50,251 nt of DNA from Psychrobacter sp. FME13 (GCF_014861395.1 NZ_RRYV01000008.1:1-50251), one strand, 5' to 3'; shown: positions 16,758 to 29,600, numbered from the stretch's first letter. Translations and numbers: made by a program. Notes: generated from the sequence alone by a model not told the origin.

Positions 16758-19634
16758 ATGAATAGTATAACTAAAGAAGCAAAAGGCTCAGGCCATACAG
16801 AACTGGCGGCTGATAACGGCCAGTATATAGAAGCTCTTTATGAGCAATACCTTAATGATCCTGATAGCGTTGACAGCGATTGGCAAGCATACTTTGAACA
16901 GTACAAATCGCCAAACGATGCTCAACACAATGCTATTAAAGAACAGTTTTTGTTGCTCGCACGCAACCAGACAGCAGGCAAGAGTAGTAGTCAATCAACC
17001 ACTAATAATACAGTGGACTGTACAAACCCCAAGCAAATGGGTGTGCAGCAGTTGATTTCAGCATATCGTCGCCGTGGTCATCGCCGCGCCAATCTTGACC
17101 CATTAAATCTAGAACCACGTGCCGAAGTGGAAGATTTGACCCTCGCTTATCACAACCTTTCAGAAGCCGACCTTGATACCGTATTTCCTACCAATGATTT
17201 AAATATTGGCAAAGATGAAGCACCTTTACGCGAAATTATTGAAATCATGGAGCGTGTCTATTGCCGTCACATTGGTGTCGAATATATGCACGTAACCACC
17301 AGTGTAGAAAAACGCTGGATGGAAAAGTATCTAGAAAGCAATTTAGGTCATATCGAGTTCGATAAAGAAACACGCATCTCTATTCTTAAGCGTTTGACAG
17401 CAGCCGAAGGGTTAGAAAAGTATTTATCACGTAAATATACGGGTGTGAAACGCTTTGGTCTTGAAGGTGGTGAAAGCTTTATCCCTGCTGTCAATGAAAT
17501 CATCCAGCGTGCTGGTAGTTACGGTACCAAAGAGATGGTCATTGGTATGGCGCACCGTGGACGCCTAAACTTATTGGTCAATATCTTGGGAAAAAATCCT
17601 GCAGACTTATTTGATGAGTTCGATGGTAAGGTTCAGCCAGAAAAAGGCTCAGGTGATGTGAAATACCACAACGGTTTCTCATCTAATGTGATGACACCAG
17701 GTGGTGAGGCTCATTTGGCCTTAGCATTTAATCCATCGCATCTTGAAATCGTCGCGCCAGTGTTACAAGGCTCAGTACGTGCCCGTCAGATTCGCCGTAG
17801 TGATCAATCACTTGGAGACAATCAAGTTGGTAACTCGGTATTGCCAATCGTCGTACATGGTGATGCTGCTTTTGCTGGTCAGGGTGTGGTCCAAGAAACT
17901 TTCCAAATGTCACAAACTCGTGCTTATACCACTGGTGGTACAGTACACATTGTCATCAACAACCAAGTAGGCTTTACCACTAGCCGTCAAGAAGATGTTC
18001 GTTCAACTGAATACTGTACTGACGTCGCAAAAATGGTACATGCACCTATTTTACATGTGAACGGTGATGATCCTGAAGCTGTAGTGTTTGCTGCCCAATT
18101 GGCATTAGATTACCGTCATGAGTTTGATAAAGATATTATTATTGACCTGTTCTGCTATCGCCGTAACGGTCATAACGAAGCAGATGAGCCATCGGCCACT
18201 CAGCCTCTCATGTATGCTGTTATCAAAAAGCTACCAACCACTCGCACACTTTATGCACAGAAGCTTATCAAAGCTGGTATTTTAAGTGCCGACGAAGAAA
18301 AGCAGTATGAAGATGAGTATCGTGAGTCTTTAGATCGTGGTGACTATGTTGCTAGTTCACTAGTCAATGAGCCAAACGAAGAGCTGTTTGTAGATTGGAC
18401 GCCTTATTTGGGTCATGATTTGGTTGATGAATGGGACACTAGTGTCGATATCGAAACCCTAAAAGGTTATGGTCGTCGCATGGCACAAATGCCAGAAGGC
18501 TATAAGCTACAACGTCAAGTTCAAAAAGTAGTTGACCAACGCTTGGCAATGCAAACAGGCGAAGAGCCATTGAACTGGGGTGCAGCTGAAACATTGGCTT
18601 ATGCTTCATTGGTTGATAATGATGATGTCTTGGTACGTATTACCGGAGAAGATGTCGGTCGTGGTACATTCTCCCATCGTCATAGTGAGATTTATAACGT
18701 CAATGACGGTAGCATGTATGTGCCACTGGCTCATATCAGTGAAAAACAAGCCCGTTTTGCGACTTATAATTCATTACTATCAGAAGAAGCCGTATTGGCT
18801 TTTGAGTATGGTTATGCAACAACAGTACCAAACGCTTTGATCGTTTGGGAAGCGCAATTTGGTGATTTTGTTAACGGTGCACAGGTTGTTATCGATCAGT
18901 TTATCTCAAGTGGTGAAACCAAGTGGCAGCGCGTCTGTGGTCTAACCATGTTGTTACCACATGGCTTTGAAGGTCAGGGCCCAGAACATTCATCTGCGCG
19001 TCTAGAGCGTTTTTTACAGTTATGTGCTGAAGACAACATGCAAGTCATCACACCTACGACGCCTGCGCAAATCTATCATGCCTTACGCCGTCAAGCGATA
19101 CGCCCAATCCGTAAACCAATGATCGTTATGTCACCGAAGAGCTTGCTACGTCATAAGCTTGCGACTTCAAATCTAGAAGAGCTTGCTAATGGTAAGTTTG
19201 AAACTGTAATTTCAGAGATCGACGATCACAACGCTGATAAAGTGACGCGTATGGTGATATGTGGCGGCAAAGTCTATTATGATTTGCTTGAGCAGCGCCG
19301 TGCATTAGGTTTAGATCATGTGGCTATCGTTCGTATCGAACAGCTCTACCCATTACCAGAGCAACGCTTGATTGCTGAGATTGAAAAATACAGTAACTTG
19401 GCTGAGATCGTATGGACGCAAGAAGAGCCTCTTAACCAAGGCGCTTGGTATTACTTAGCACCGCATATGTTCCGTATCGTGGTACCGCACCCAACCAAGG
19501 CAAAAGTCATGGAGCCAGTGGCACGTCCTGCGAGTGCAGCACCTGCAACAGGCTCACCAAAACTGCACGCTCAGCAGCAACAAGCGTTGATCGCTGGTGG
19601 TCTTGGTATCAGTGTCGATGAGTTGTCTAAGTAA
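16758..19634 (+). CDS. sucA: 2-oxoglutarate dehydrogenase E1 component
   Basis: Thiamine-diphosphate-dependent decarboxylase that converts 2-oxoglutarate and reductively succinylates the lipoyl group of SucB. The 958-aa length fits the family. The N-terminal peripheral segment YIEALYEQYLNDPDSVDSDW is typical. Further motifs are GMAHRGRLNLLVN, the TPP site GDAAFAGQGVVQETFQMS, HNEADEPSATQPLMY, and the C-terminal pyrimidine-binding half with GEDVGRGTFSHRH and EAQFGDFVNGAQVVIDQF. It starts the suc block, 718 nt after the sdhB terminator region. sucB follows after 153 nt that contain a structured inverted repeat. Confidence 0.98.
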   Translation: MNSITKEAKGSGHTELAADNGQYIEALYEQYLNDPDSVDSDWQAYFEQYKSPNDAQHNAIKEQFLLLARNQTAGKSSSQSTTNNTVDCTNPKQMGVQQLISAYRRRGHRRANLDPLNLEPRAEVEDLTLAYHNLSEADLDTVFPTNDLNIGKDEAPLREIIEIMERVYCRHIGVEYMHVTTSVEKRWMEKYLESNLGHIEFDKETRISILKRLTAAEGLEKYLSRKYTGVKRFGLEGGESFIPAVNEIIQRAGSYGTKEMVIGMAHRGRLNLLVNILGKNPADLFDEFDGKVQPEKGSGDVKYHNGFSSNVMTPGGEAHLALAFNPSHLEIVAPVLQGSVRARQIRRSDQSLGDNQVGNSVLPIVVHGDAAFAGQGVVQETFQMSQTRAYTTGGTVHIVINNQVGFTTSRQEDVRSTEYCTDVAKMVHAPILHVNGDDPEAVVFAAQLALDYRHEFDKDIIIDLFCYRRNGHNEADEPSATQPLMYAVIKKLPTTRTLYAQKLIKAGILSADEEKQYEDEYRESLDRGDYVASSLVNEPNEELFVDWTPYLGHDLVDEWDTSVDIETLKGYGRRMAQMPEGYKLQRQVQKVVDQRLAMQTGEEPLNWGAAETLAYASLVDNDDVLVRITGEDVGRGTFSHRHSEIYNVNDGSMYVPLAHISEKQARFATYNSLLSEEAVLAFEYGYATTVPNALIVWEAQFGDFVNGAQVVIDQFISSGETKWQRVCGLTMLLPHGFEGQGPEHSSARLERFLQLCAEDNMQVITPTTPAQIYHALRRQAIRPIRKPMIVMSPKSLLRHKLATSNLEELANGKFETVISEIDDHNADKVTRMVICGGKVYYDLLEQRRALGLDHVAIVRIEQLYPLPEQRLIAEIEKYSNLAEIVWTQEEPLNQGAWYYLAPHMFRIVVPHPTKAKVMEPVARPASAAPATGSPKLHAQQQQALIAGGLGISVDELSK

Positions 19635-19662
19635 CAGATTATTGAAGATAAATGAATCAGGC

Positions 19663-19741
19663 GATAACAGTCAGCATGCTGTAACACAATCTAGATAGTA
19701 TTATCTAAGAAGGCTATCCAAGATGGCGCTGACTGCTTATC
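19663..19741 (+). repeat. structured inverted repeat in the sucA-sucB gap
   Basis: GATAACAGTCAGC (19663-19675) pairs with GCTGACTGCTTATC (19728-19741), with one bulged base. Enclosed between the arms is a smaller perfect stem, TAGATA-GTAT-TATCTA (19692-19707). No T-run follows. It is likely an mRNA fold that separates the sucA and sucB segments. Confidence 0.5.
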
Positions 19742-19787
19742 ACGACTTAATAACAAATATGAATATCCAAATCTAAGGAGTATATCG

Positions 19788-21017
19788 ATGGCTGATATCA
19801 AAGCCCCCGTTTTTCCAGAATCTGTTGCTGACGGTACAATCGTTGAGTGGCATGTTGCTGAAGGTCAACAAGTTAGCCGTGATGACCTACTGGCCGAAAT
19901 CGAAACTGACAAAGTGGTACTAGAAGTTGTGGCACCAGATGATGGTGTTGTCACTCAAATCGTCAAACAAGTTGATGATACTGTTTTGTCTGATGAGCTT
20001 ATTGCTCAGTTTGAAGCCGGTGCTAGTGCAGCTGCGGCTCCTGCTGCAGAAGAAGCACCAGCTGAATCAGCTCAAGCGGCAGATGGTGGCGAGCCGGCAC
20101 AAGCGCCTGCTCAAAATGCGAGCAATGATGCGGATCATAAAGATCAGAGCCCAGCCGTTCGTAAAGCAGCGAAAGAGAGTGGTGTAGACCCTAAAGATGT
20201 TGAAGGTACTGGTCGTGGCGGTCGTGTGACCAAAACTGACATGGCAAACCCAACATTGAAAGCGGACAGCAGCATCAAGTCTGATAGCGGCCGTCCAGTA
20301 GCTGAATCAGTGGGTGAGCGTACTGAAAAACGTGTTCCAATGACACGTCTGCGTAAACGCGTGGCTGAACGTCTGTTGTCAGCATCACAAGACACGGCTA
20401 TGTTGACTACGTTTAACGAAGTGAACATGAAACCATTGATGGACATGCGTGCTAAGTACAAAGAACAGTTCGAAAAACGTCATGGCGTACGTTTAGGCTT
20501 TATGTCATTGTTCGTAAAAGCAGCGACAGAAGCATTGAAACGTTTCCCAGCAGTCAACGCATCACTAGACGGTGATGACATCGTTTATCATGGTTTCTAT
20601 GATATTGGTGTTGCAGTATCTTCAGACCGTGGTTTGGTAGTTCCAGTATTGCGTGATACCGATCGCATGAGCATGGCTGATGTTGAAAGCCGTATTCGTG
20701 AGCTTGGTGGCCTTGCACAGAAAGGTAAGCTGGGTCTAGATGATATGACTGGCGGTACGTTCACTATCTCAAACGGTGGCGTATTTGGTTCATTGATGTC
20801 TACACCTATCCTGAATCCACCACAAACTGCGATCTTAGGTATGCACGCTATCAATGAACGCCCAATGGCCGTTAATGGTAAAGTGGAAATCCTACCAATG
20901 ATGTATCTTGCACTGTCTTATGACCATCGTATGATTGATGGTAAAGAAGCAGTACAGTTCTTAGTTACTATCAAAGAGTTGGTTGAAGATCCAGCCATGT
21001 TACTATTAGACCTGTAA
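19788..21017 (+). CDS. sucB: dihydrolipoyllysine succinyltransferase (E2 of 2-oxoglutarate dehydrogenase)
   Basis: Core of the 2-oxoglutarate dehydrogenase complex, carrying succinyl from E1 to CoA. 409 aa. The lipoyl domain at about 1-78 has the modified lysine in [12 protein letters not shown] flexible Ala/Pro/Glu-rich linker spans about 79-118. The peripheral-subunit-binding domain at about 120-155 reads [20 protein letters not shown]. The catalytic domain ends with the active-site [17 protein letters not shown] ribosome site AAGGAG precedes the ATG. A terminator-like hairpin lies directly downstream. Confidence 0.98.
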   Translation: MADIKAPVFPESVADGTIVEWHVAEGQQVSRDDLLAEIETDKVVLEVVAPDDGVVTQIVKQVDDTVLSDELIAQFEAGASAAAAPAAEEAPAESAQAADGGEPAQAPAQNASNDADHKDQSPAVRKAAKESGVDPKDVEGTGRGGRVTKTDMANPTLKADSSIKSDSGRPVAESVGERTEKRVPMTRLRKRVAERLLSASQDTAMLTTFNEVNMKPLMDMRAKYKEQFEKRHGVRLGFMSLFVKAATEALKRFPAVNASLDGDDIVYHGFYDIGVAVSSDRGLVVPVLRDTDRMSMADVESRIRELGGLAQKGKLGLDDMTGGTFTISNGGVFGSLMSTPILNPPQTAILGMHAINERPMAVNGKVEILPMMYLALSYDHRMIDGKEAVQFLVTIKELVEDPAMLLLDL

Positions 21018-21024
21018 GCGCTTA

Positions 21025-21059
21025 AGCTTGTATCGGCAACCACTGATACAAGCTTTTTA
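21025..21059 (+). terminator. terminator-like hairpin between sucB and lpd
   Basis: AAGCTTGTATC (21025-21035) and GATACAAGCTT (21046-21056) form a perfect 11-bp stem with a 10-nt loop, followed by further T residues. It has the form of an intrinsic terminator inside the suc gene series, so it could attenuate transcription into lpd. Confidence 0.7.
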
Positions 21060-21150
21060 ACTTTAGTCTAGACAGTGGTACTAGCTGTTTATTAACGAAA
21101 TAATCCTCAGTTTAAATGATATTTATAATTAAAATGATAATTAAAAATAG

Positions 21151-22614
<1,464 letters not shown>

Positions 22615-22637
22615 GTAGTTAGTTTGATAAGTACCGA

Positions 22638-22717
22638 CTTATAACCTGATCGCGGTGGGGTTGTTATGACTTCCACCACGATCATAAGTGCGCCATATAC
22701 ATATCCAATATGTATAT
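22638..22717 (+). repeat. two hairpins in the lpd-sucC gap
   Basis: First hairpin: GATCGCGGTGG (22648-22658) with CCACCACGATC (22673-22683), one mismatch, extendable by CTTAT/ATAAG across a 5-nt bulge. Second: ATATACATAT (22695-22704) with ATATGTATAT (22708-22717), a 10-bp AT-rich stem with a very short loop. Neither has a proper T-run. Confidence 0.5.
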
Positions 22718-22770
22718 ATGTGCCCTTGTTTTCACTTTTTATTAATTGTAAAAAATAAAGGATACAATCA

Positions 22771-23937
22771 ATGAATTTACATGAGTATCAAGCAAAAGAG
22801 CTATTAAAAAGCTACGGTTTGCCGATTCAAGAAGGCATCATTGCCCATAACGGCGACGAAGCTGCTGCTGCTTTTGATAAAACGCCAACTGACATTGCGG
22901 TTATCAAAGCGCAAGTACATGCTGGTGGTCGCGGTAAAGCGGGTGGCGTAAAGCTGGTTAAAACTCGTGAAGAAGCCAAGCAAGTTGCTGAAGAGCTAAT
23001 CGGTACCAATTTGGTTACTTTCCAAACTGACGCTGATGGTCAACCAGTTAACTTCGTATTGGTTGCAGAAGATATGTATCCAGTACAAACTGAGTTATAT
23101 CTTGGTGCGGTCGTTGATCGTGCAACTCGTCGTGTGACTTTTATGGCATCAACCGAAGGTGGTGTTGATATCGAAGAAGTAGCAAACAGCACACCAGAAA
23201 AAATCTTTAAAGTACATGTTGATCCTTTAGTTGGTCTAATGCCTTTCCAAGCACGCGATGTGGCGTTCAAACTTGGTCTAGAAGGCAAGCAAATCAACCA
23301 GTTCGTTAAATTAATGACTGGTGCTTATAAAGCATTCGTTGAAAACGACTTTGCACTAATGGAAATCAACCCATTAGCCGTTCGTGAAAATGGCGAAATC
23401 GTTTGTGTTGATGGCAAAATCGGCATCGATTCAAACGCACTATATCGTCTGCCTAAAATTGCAGCGCTACAAGACAAAACTCAAGAAAACGAGCGTGAGC
23501 TTAAAGCGGCTGAGTTTGACCTAAACTATGTTGCGCTAGAAGGTAACATTGGTTGTATGGTTAACGGTGCTGGTCTTGCAATGGCGACCATGGACATCAT
23601 CAAATTGTATGGCGGCAAACCTGCTAACTTCCTAGACGTTGGCGGCGGCGCAACTAAAGATCGCGTTGTTGAAGCATTCAAGATTATTCTTGAAGACAGC
23701 AGCGTTGAAGGTGTTCTAATCAACATCTTCGGTGGTATCGTACGTTGTGACATGATTGCAGAAGCCATCATCGCCGCTATCAAAGAAGTTGACGTACAAG
23801 TACCAGTAGTTGTTCGCCTAGAAGGTAACAACGCTGAGTTAGGCGCACAAATCCTAGAAGAATCTGGTCTGAAACTGATTTCAGCACAAGGTCTTTCAAA
23901 TGCGGCTCAAAAAATTGTCGATGCTGTAAAAGCTTAA
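22771..23937 (+). CDS. sucC: succinate-CoA ligase, beta subunit
   Basis: Nucleotide-binding, ATP-grasp subunit of succinyl-CoA synthetase, which makes ATP or GTP from succinyl-CoA. 388 aa equals the E. coli length. It opens with [18 protein letters not shown], has the ATP-grasp loop [16 protein letters not shown], the metal-site region [10 protein letters not shown], and the C-terminal ligase domain with [22 protein letters not shown] precedes the ATG. sucD follows 147 nt later, across a region containing a long hairpin. Confidence 0.98.
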   Translation: MNLHEYQAKELLKSYGLPIQEGIIAHNGDEAAAAFDKTPTDIAVIKAQVHAGGRGKAGGVKLVKTREEAKQVAEELIGTNLVTFQTDADGQPVNFVLVAEDMYPVQTELYLGAVVDRATRRVTFMASTEGGVDIEEVANSTPEKIFKVHVDPLVGLMPFQARDVAFKLGLEGKQINQFVKLMTGAYKAFVENDFALMEINPLAVRENGEIVCVDGKIGIDSNALYRLPKIAALQDKTQENERELKAAEFDLNYVALEGNIGCMVNGAGLAMATMDIIKLYGGKPANFLDVGGGATKDRVVEAFKIILEDSSVEGVLINIFGGIVRCDMIAEAIIAAIKEVDVQVPVVVRLEGNNAELGAQILEESGLKLISAQGLSNAAQKIVDAVKA

Positions 23938-23938
23938 T

Positions 23939-24056
23939 ATATTTAAGGCATTGTCCTTTAAATATAAGCGTTTATGCATAGTAGTCAACGCGTAATAGTA
24001 GCTTGTTGGTATGGTCATAAATAATGAATTATTTATATGCCAATAAGCAACTATTA
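23939..24056 (+). repeat. intercistronic hairpins in the sucC-sucD gap
   Basis: A small hairpin ATATTTAAGG / CCTTTAAATAT (23939-23965, one bulge) is followed by a long one at 23993-24056. There TAATAGTAGCTTGTTGGTAT matches the reverse complement of ATGCCAATAAGCAACTATTA at 17 of 20 positions, and encloses a perfect ATAAATAAT / ATTATTTAT stem. The long hairpin ends about 30 nt before sucD, so it could also affect ribosome access. Confidence 0.6.
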
Positions 24057-24084
24057 CAAGACAACCGAATACAAGGAATAAATA

Positions 24085-24960
24085 ATGAGTGTATTAATCG
24101 ATAAAGATACCAAAGTATTGGTACAAGGTTTCACTGGTAAAAATGGTACGTTCCACTCTGAGCAAGCGATCGAATACGGTACTAAAGTAGTCGGCGGCGT
24201 AACACCAGGTAAGGGCGGTCAAACGCACCTAGGCCTACCAGTATTCAACACGATGGCGGAAGCCATGGAAGCGACTCAAGCGGACGCTTCTGTTATCTAT
24301 GTACCTGCACCATTCGTACTAGATTCTATCGTTGAAGCAATCGATGCTGGCGTTAAGTTGATCGTTGTGATCACTGAAGGCGTACCGACTCTAGACATGC
24401 TAAAAGCCAAACGCTATCTTGAAGAAGCGGGCGACGTACGTCTGGTTGGTCCTAACTGCCCAGGTGTTATCACGCCAGGTGAATGTAAAATCGGTATCAT
24501 GCCAGGTCATATCCATCAGCCAGGTAAAGTGGGTATCATCTCACGCTCTGGTACATTGACTTATGAAGCGGTAGCTCAAACCACTAAGCTTGGTTTTGGT
24601 CAATCAACTTGTATCGGTATCGGTGGTGATCCTATCCCTGGTATGAACCAGATTGACGCGTTGAAACTGTTTGAAGCGGATCCACAAACTGAAGCGATCA
24701 TCCTAATCGGTGAGATCGGTGGTACTGCTGAAGAAGAAGCTGCTGCTTATATCAAAGACCATGTGACTAAGCCAGTCGTTGGTTATATTGCTGGTGTTAC
24801 CGCTCCAGAAGGTAAGCGTATGGGTCATGCCGGCGCTATCATCTCTGGCGGTCAAGGTACTGCTGAAGAGAAATTCAAAGCGTTTGAAGATGCTGGTATC
24901 GCGTATACGCGTGACCCATCTAAGCTTGGTGAGAAGTTAAAAGAAGTTACTGGTTGGTAA
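24085..24960 (+). CDS. sucD: succinate-CoA ligase, alpha subunit
   Basis: CoA-binding subunit that carries the phosphohistidine intermediate. 291 aa. The CoA-binding Rossmann domain begins [40 protein letters not shown] is the conserved central motif. The catalytic histidine lies in [26 protein letters not shown] places a good ribosome site before the ATG. It is followed by a strong terminator that closes the TCA block. Confidence 0.98.
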   Translation: MSVLIDKDTKVLVQGFTGKNGTFHSEQAIEYGTKVVGGVTPGKGGQTHLGLPVFNTMAEAMEATQADASVIYVPAPFVLDSIVEAIDAGVKLIVVITEGVPTLDMLKAKRYLEEAGDVRLVGPNCPGVITPGECKIGIMPGHIHQPGKVGIISRSGTLTYEAVAQTTKLGFGQSTCIGIGGDPIPGMNQIDALKLFEADPQTEAIILIGEIGGTAEEEAAAYIKDHVTKPVVGYIAGVTAPEGKRMGHAGAIISGGQGTAEEKFKAFEDAGIAYTRDPSKLGEKLKEVTGW

Positions 24961-25010
24961 GATAGGCATAAGTCTACAGTTTAACTACCAAAACTGCATT
25001 GCAAAGAAAC

Positions 25011-25042
25011 AAAGACACCCCTACAATGGGGTGTCTTTTTTT
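25011..25042 (+). terminator. terminator after sucD
   Basis: AAAGACACCCC and GGGGTGTCTTT form a perfect stem with a 6-nt loop and are followed by a T-run. It ends only about 18 nt before the galE start. Confidence 0.9.
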
Positions 25043-25059
25043 GTCTCGAAAATAAATTT

Positions 25060-26082
25060 ATGAAAAACAAAATACTAGTTACGGGCGGTGCGGGCTATAT
25101 TGGCACACACACCTGTATCGCACTGCATGAAGCTGGCTATGAGATTGTAGTTTACGACAATTTATCTAATAGTAGTCGTGAAGCCATCAATCGTGTCTCG
25201 GCTCTCATTGGTCAGCCTATTGAGTTTATCGAAGGCGATATTCGCGATGCTGAATCACTTAGACAAGTGTTTTTATCTCATCAGTTCTTCGGTGTCATTC
25301 ATTTTGCAGGATTAAAGGCCGTTGGTGAATCTGTTGCCAAGCCACTGCTATACTACAATAACAACGTCAGTGGTACCATTACCTTGCTAGAAGTGATGGC
25401 TGAGTATGATGTCAAAAACCTCGTTTTTTCTTCTTCTGCGACTGTTTATGGTGATCCCGAAACGCTACCTATCGATGAGAACTCAAAGCGCTCTTGTACC
25501 AATCCCTATGGTCAGAGCAAGCTGGTAGTTGAGCACATATTAGAAGATCTTGCTGTATCGGATGAAAGCTGGAATCTCATCCCTTTGAGATACTTTAATC
25601 CAGTAGGGGCGCATCCATCAGGGCAGATTGGTGAAGACCCTAATGATATCCCAAATAATTTGATGCCTTATATCTCGCAAGTCGCTGTTGGTAAGCTTAC
25701 CAAACTTAATATTTTTGGTAATGACTATCCAACTACTGATGGTACTGGCGTGCGTGATTTTATCCATGTCACTGACTTGGCAACAGGTCATGTCGCTGCG
25801 TTAAATTATTTAGAGCGACAAGTGGCACCAGTAGGATTTTTACCGATTAATTTAGGCACTGGTAAAGGGACTTCTGTATTAGAGTTAGTAACGGCATTTT
25901 CTAACGTTTCTGGACAACCAATTCCTTATCAATTCGCAGACCGCCGCGCAGGTGACATAGCCAGCTGCTACGCGAGTGCTGATAAAGCGAAAAACCTGTT
26001 AGAGTGGCAAGCAAGATTATCAATTACTGAGATGTGCCAAGATAGCTGGCGGTGGCAAAGTACGAATCCGAATGGCTATTAA
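25060..26082 (+). CDS. galE: UDP-glucose 4-epimerase, copy 1
   Basis: Interconverts UDP-glucose and UDP-galactose with bound NAD+. 340 aa, typical for the short-chain dehydrogenase family. It has NAD motif TGGAGYIGTHT, FAGLKAVGES, SSSATVYGDPETLP with the catalytic Ser/Thr, NPYGQSK with the catalytic Tyr and Lys, and GTGVRDFIHVTDLA. It starts only 18 nt after the sucD terminator. Bases 25207-25419 are identical to 34570-34782 of the second galE, while the flanks differ. It opens the AT-rich polysaccharide island and probably supplies UDP-galactose to it. Confidence 0.95.
   Translation: MKNKILVTGGAGYIGTHTCIALHEAGYEIVVYDNLSNSSREAINRVSALIGQPIEFIEGDIRDAESLRQVFLSHQFFGVIHFAGLKAVGESVAKPLLYYNNNVSGTITLLEVMAEYDVKNLVFSSSATVYGDPETLPIDENSKRSCTNPYGQSKLVVEHILEDLAVSDESWNLIPLRYFNPVGAHPSGQIGEDPNDIPNNLMPYISQVAVGKLTKLNIFGNDYPTTDGTGVRDFIHVTDLATGHVAALNYLERQVAPVGFLPINLGTGKGTSVLELVTAFSNVSGQPIPYQFADRRAGDIASCYASADKAKNLLEWQARLSITEMCQDSWRWQSTNPNGY
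25207..25419 (+). repeat. galE: 213-bp tract identical to galE copy 2
   Basis: Base-by-base reading shows 25207-25419 identical to 34570-34782, in the same orientation and 9363 bp apart. Mismatches appear directly outside both ends. This is a signature of recent gene conversion or recombination between the two galE genes. Confidence 0.9.
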
Positions 26083-26123
26083 TACTCATATCTAATTTTC
26101 GTAAATTTTAAGGCTGTATTGTA

Positions 26124-26519
26124 ATGAAAAAAATTTTAACGTATGGTACTTTTGATCTTCTACATCATGGTCACATCCGACTTTTAGAGCGTTCTAGAGC
26201 ATTAGGTGATCATCTAACAGTAGCAGTTTCAACAGATCAGTTTAATCTAGGTAAAGGGAAGATATGTGCTTATACCTATGAAGAAAGAATACATATCTTA
26301 GAAGCTATCAGATATGTAGATCAAGTAATTCCTGAAACAAACTGGGAACAAAAAATCGAAGATGTAAAAAATCATGACATTGATATTTTCGTGATAGGCG
26401 ACGATTGGGAAGGCGAATTTGATTTCCTTAAAAAATACTGCCAAGTATTGTATTTACCAAGGACACCTGATATATCTACCACACAAGTTAAAGAGAAGTT
26501 GGCTTCAGTTAATAAATAG
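26124..26519 (+). CDS. tagD: glycerol-3-phosphate cytidylyltransferase (TagD-like)
   Basis: Makes CDP-glycerol from CTP and sn-glycerol 3-phosphate. 131 aa, matching TagD of Gram-positive teichoic-acid synthesis. It shows the nucleotidyltransferase motif GTFDLLHHGHIRLLERS with HxGH, the Lys in LGKGK, IGDDWEGEFD, and the C-terminal signature RTPDISTTQVK. It sits at the head of a series with two TagF-like transferases, which makes CDP-glycerol use very likely here. Composition becomes clearly more AT-rich from this gene onward than in the TCA block, which suggests acquisition by transfer. Confidence 0.93.
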   Translation: MKKILTYGTFDLLHHGHIRLLERSRALGDHLTVAVSTDQFNLGKGKICAYTYEERIHILEAIRYVDQVIPETNWEQKIEDVKNHDIDIFVIGDDWEGEFDFLKKYCQVLYLPRTPDISTTQVKEKLASVNK

Positions 26520-26624
26520 TAAAGCCGAATTTAGATCATGAAAGGTGTTTTCCAATACTTTAATATATGGAAAATTTGTAGAAGCGAAGAATAATATGTT
26601 GATTAAAATGGTGAGGCACTATAA

Positions 26625-29600
26625 ATGAGAGATATAAAGAACAGCGTTATGAAAATAAATAAAAGTGTTTTATCAGAAAAAATATCAAATAGTATAGACA
26701 AAGTAAAATTGAATCAATTACAGGGCTTAGATCCAACCTCGCTATCTTTTGTTTTGAAAGCAACCTATTTTTATAGACAAAAAAAATATCAAAAAGCATC
26801 TGTTTACTATTCTAAGGCCATAGCATTGCAGCCTGATAATGCATACCTAAATTTTAAGCATGGAATGGCTTTTTACAAATTAAAAAATTGGTCAGAAGCT
26901 CATAAGTATATTAAAAAGGCGGTGGAGCTTGATTCAACCAATAAAGATTGGAAAATTCAATTCAATACTACAAAAAAATATCTTAAAAATAAAGGGAGGT
27001 TAGATGAGAAAGAGTTAGAAGTAAGTATTCGAAAAGACCCTGAAAATAAACAATTAATTGAACAATATGCTTCACTATTGTTTGAAAACAAGAAGTATTG
27101 GCTTTCTCAGCTCTATTTCAAAAAGTTATTAGATGCTAACCCATATTCAGAGGTTGCACTTTTCAAATCGGGATTGATTTTTGAAAAGCTTTCAGATTAT
27201 GAACGTGCTTTAGAATATTTTAAAAAAGTTGCTAGCCTTTATACTGGCAATATTGTATACAAATATCATATTGGATACTGTTATGAAAGACTAGAGAACT
27301 ATAAAAAAGCACAAATCTATTATGATATTGTAGAAATATTTGCTCATAGGGAGTCAGAGGTTGCACTATTTGGAGTTGGTGTCTTTCATGCTCGTAATAA
27401 TCAGTGGGACTGTGCAACTAAAGCGTATGAGTCTTTCCTTCTTGAAAGTCAGTCTTCTAATGAAGGACTTTTCTACCGTATGGGTGTCGCTTATGAACGG
27501 TTATATAAGTGGGAAGAAGCAGCCAATTTTTTTGAGAAAGCAATAAAGTCGTCACCAGTTATAAATTCTAGTTGGTGCTATAAGTGTGGACAAGCTTACG
27601 AAAAATCAAAGCAATATCGAAAGGCAATTACTTATTATGAAGAGGCTATAAGTCGTTCCAATGATTACAATGCTTATACGTGGTTTAGGCTAGGTTATTC
27701 ACTAGATAAGCTAGCATTATTTGAAGAATCTTCAAAAGCTTTTAAGGAATCTCGTAGACGAAAATACTTGCATGCGATTTCTCCAAAAGGTGTTATTAAA
27801 AATAAATCTCAAGAATATCTCAGTTATTACGCTGAATATTATGAAACACTTGAAGTTAATGAAAAAACTGTCTTAATTGAAAGTTTTTTAGGTGCAACGA
27901 TCAGTGGGAATCCATATGCTATATTGAGATATATGTTGAAGCAAAATTATGGCTTTAAATATATAGTAATAGTTAACAAAGATACTAGTATCCCTAACAG
28001 TTTAAAATCAGTTTCAAATATAATATTTATTAATCGAGGTTCCGATGCATATTTAAGATATTTGTGTACTGCTAAATACCTCATTAATAATGTTAGTTTT
28101 CCCTATTATTTTACTCGTAAAGAAGGGCAGGTATATCTGAATACATGGCATGGTACTCCTATGAAAGCGCTTGGTAAGGATATTAAAAATCCATTTCAAG
28201 ATCATGCTAACGTTGCTCGTAATTTTTTACAATCTACTCATATAATTTCTCAAAATAGATATACATCAGAAGTTCTACTAGATAGATATGATATCAAAAA
28301 TATGTATAGTGGAAAGATATCTGAAACTGGTTATCCAAGAGTAGACTTTAGCTTAAATTTAACTCAAAATGAAAGAAAGCAAATAGCTGAGCGAGCTGGG
28401 GTTCTATTAACCAAACCGATTATCCTTTACGCTCCTACTTGGAGAGGTACGTCTGACTCTAAAAGCTTAGATACGGAAAAGTTAAAAAAGGACTTAACTT
28501 ATTTGTCGGATAAAAATTATCAGGTTGTATTCAAAGGTCACCATCTAGCAGAAGAACTGATATCTAATCTAAATATTTCTAATATTGTCATAGCTGCAAA
28601 AGAGGTTGATACAAATGAGTTTTTAGGTATCACTGATATCTTAATAACGGATTATTCCAGTATTCTCTTTGATTTTTTAAGTTTAAAAAAACCTGTTATT
28701 AGTTACATTTATGACTTCGATGACTATAAAGCTGAGAGGGGAATGTATTTAGAAAAAAATGAAATGTTAGGCGATGTCTGTGAAAATATAATACAAGTTA
28801 AAAAGTCTATTAATAAGCTTATTAAAGAAGTTAAGCCTAATGTAAGTACTGCCGTGATAGATAAATATGTTCCATACGATGATGGTAACGCCTCTGAAAG
28901 AGCTGTTAATTTCATGTTTGATTTAGATGATAGCCGTGTTTGGAGATATGAAAAAAAGAAACAATTACTTTTCTTTAGTGGTCCTTTTATACCAAATGGT
29001 ATTTCGAGATCTTTTCTCAATCTCATGTCATCTATTCAAGAAAGTGAATATGAAGTTACTGTACTTATAAATCGTGCTGATCTACTGAAAAGTAGGCAGA
29101 GATCAGAAGAGATATCAAAATTACCAAAGAATGTTAGGATTATATCAAGAGTTGGGCAGACACCCATGACTTTGGAAGAGATCTGGGTAAGAGATGGTTT
29201 TGAGAAAGAATATAAATTTTATTCTCCTGAATACGAAGAGAAGCTTGTCGGCCTATATAAACGTGAAGCAATGAGGTTGCTTGGAGATTCATCATTCGAC
29301 ACCATAGTTAACTTCGAAGGCTATGCGCTATTTTGGGTTTCATTAATATCCCAAATAAATGCTAATAGAAAGATAATTTACCAACATAGTGATAAATATC
29401 AAGAGTGGAAAACTAGGTTCCCATATCTAGAAGGAGTGTTCAGATGGTATAAATATTACGATAATATAGCCTCAGTGTCTAAGGCAACCATGGAAAATAA
29501 TAAATTTAACTTAATTCCTGAATTTAATCTACCTGAGAATAAGTTTATTTATCTAAATAACACCCTTAATATTGAAGCGATTTTGAATGGCTCAGAAGAA

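Noticed and set aside
25060..26082. galE copy 1 as part of the sucD transcript
   Set aside because: A strong terminator at 25011-25042 lies between them, so cotranscription is unlikely except by read-through.
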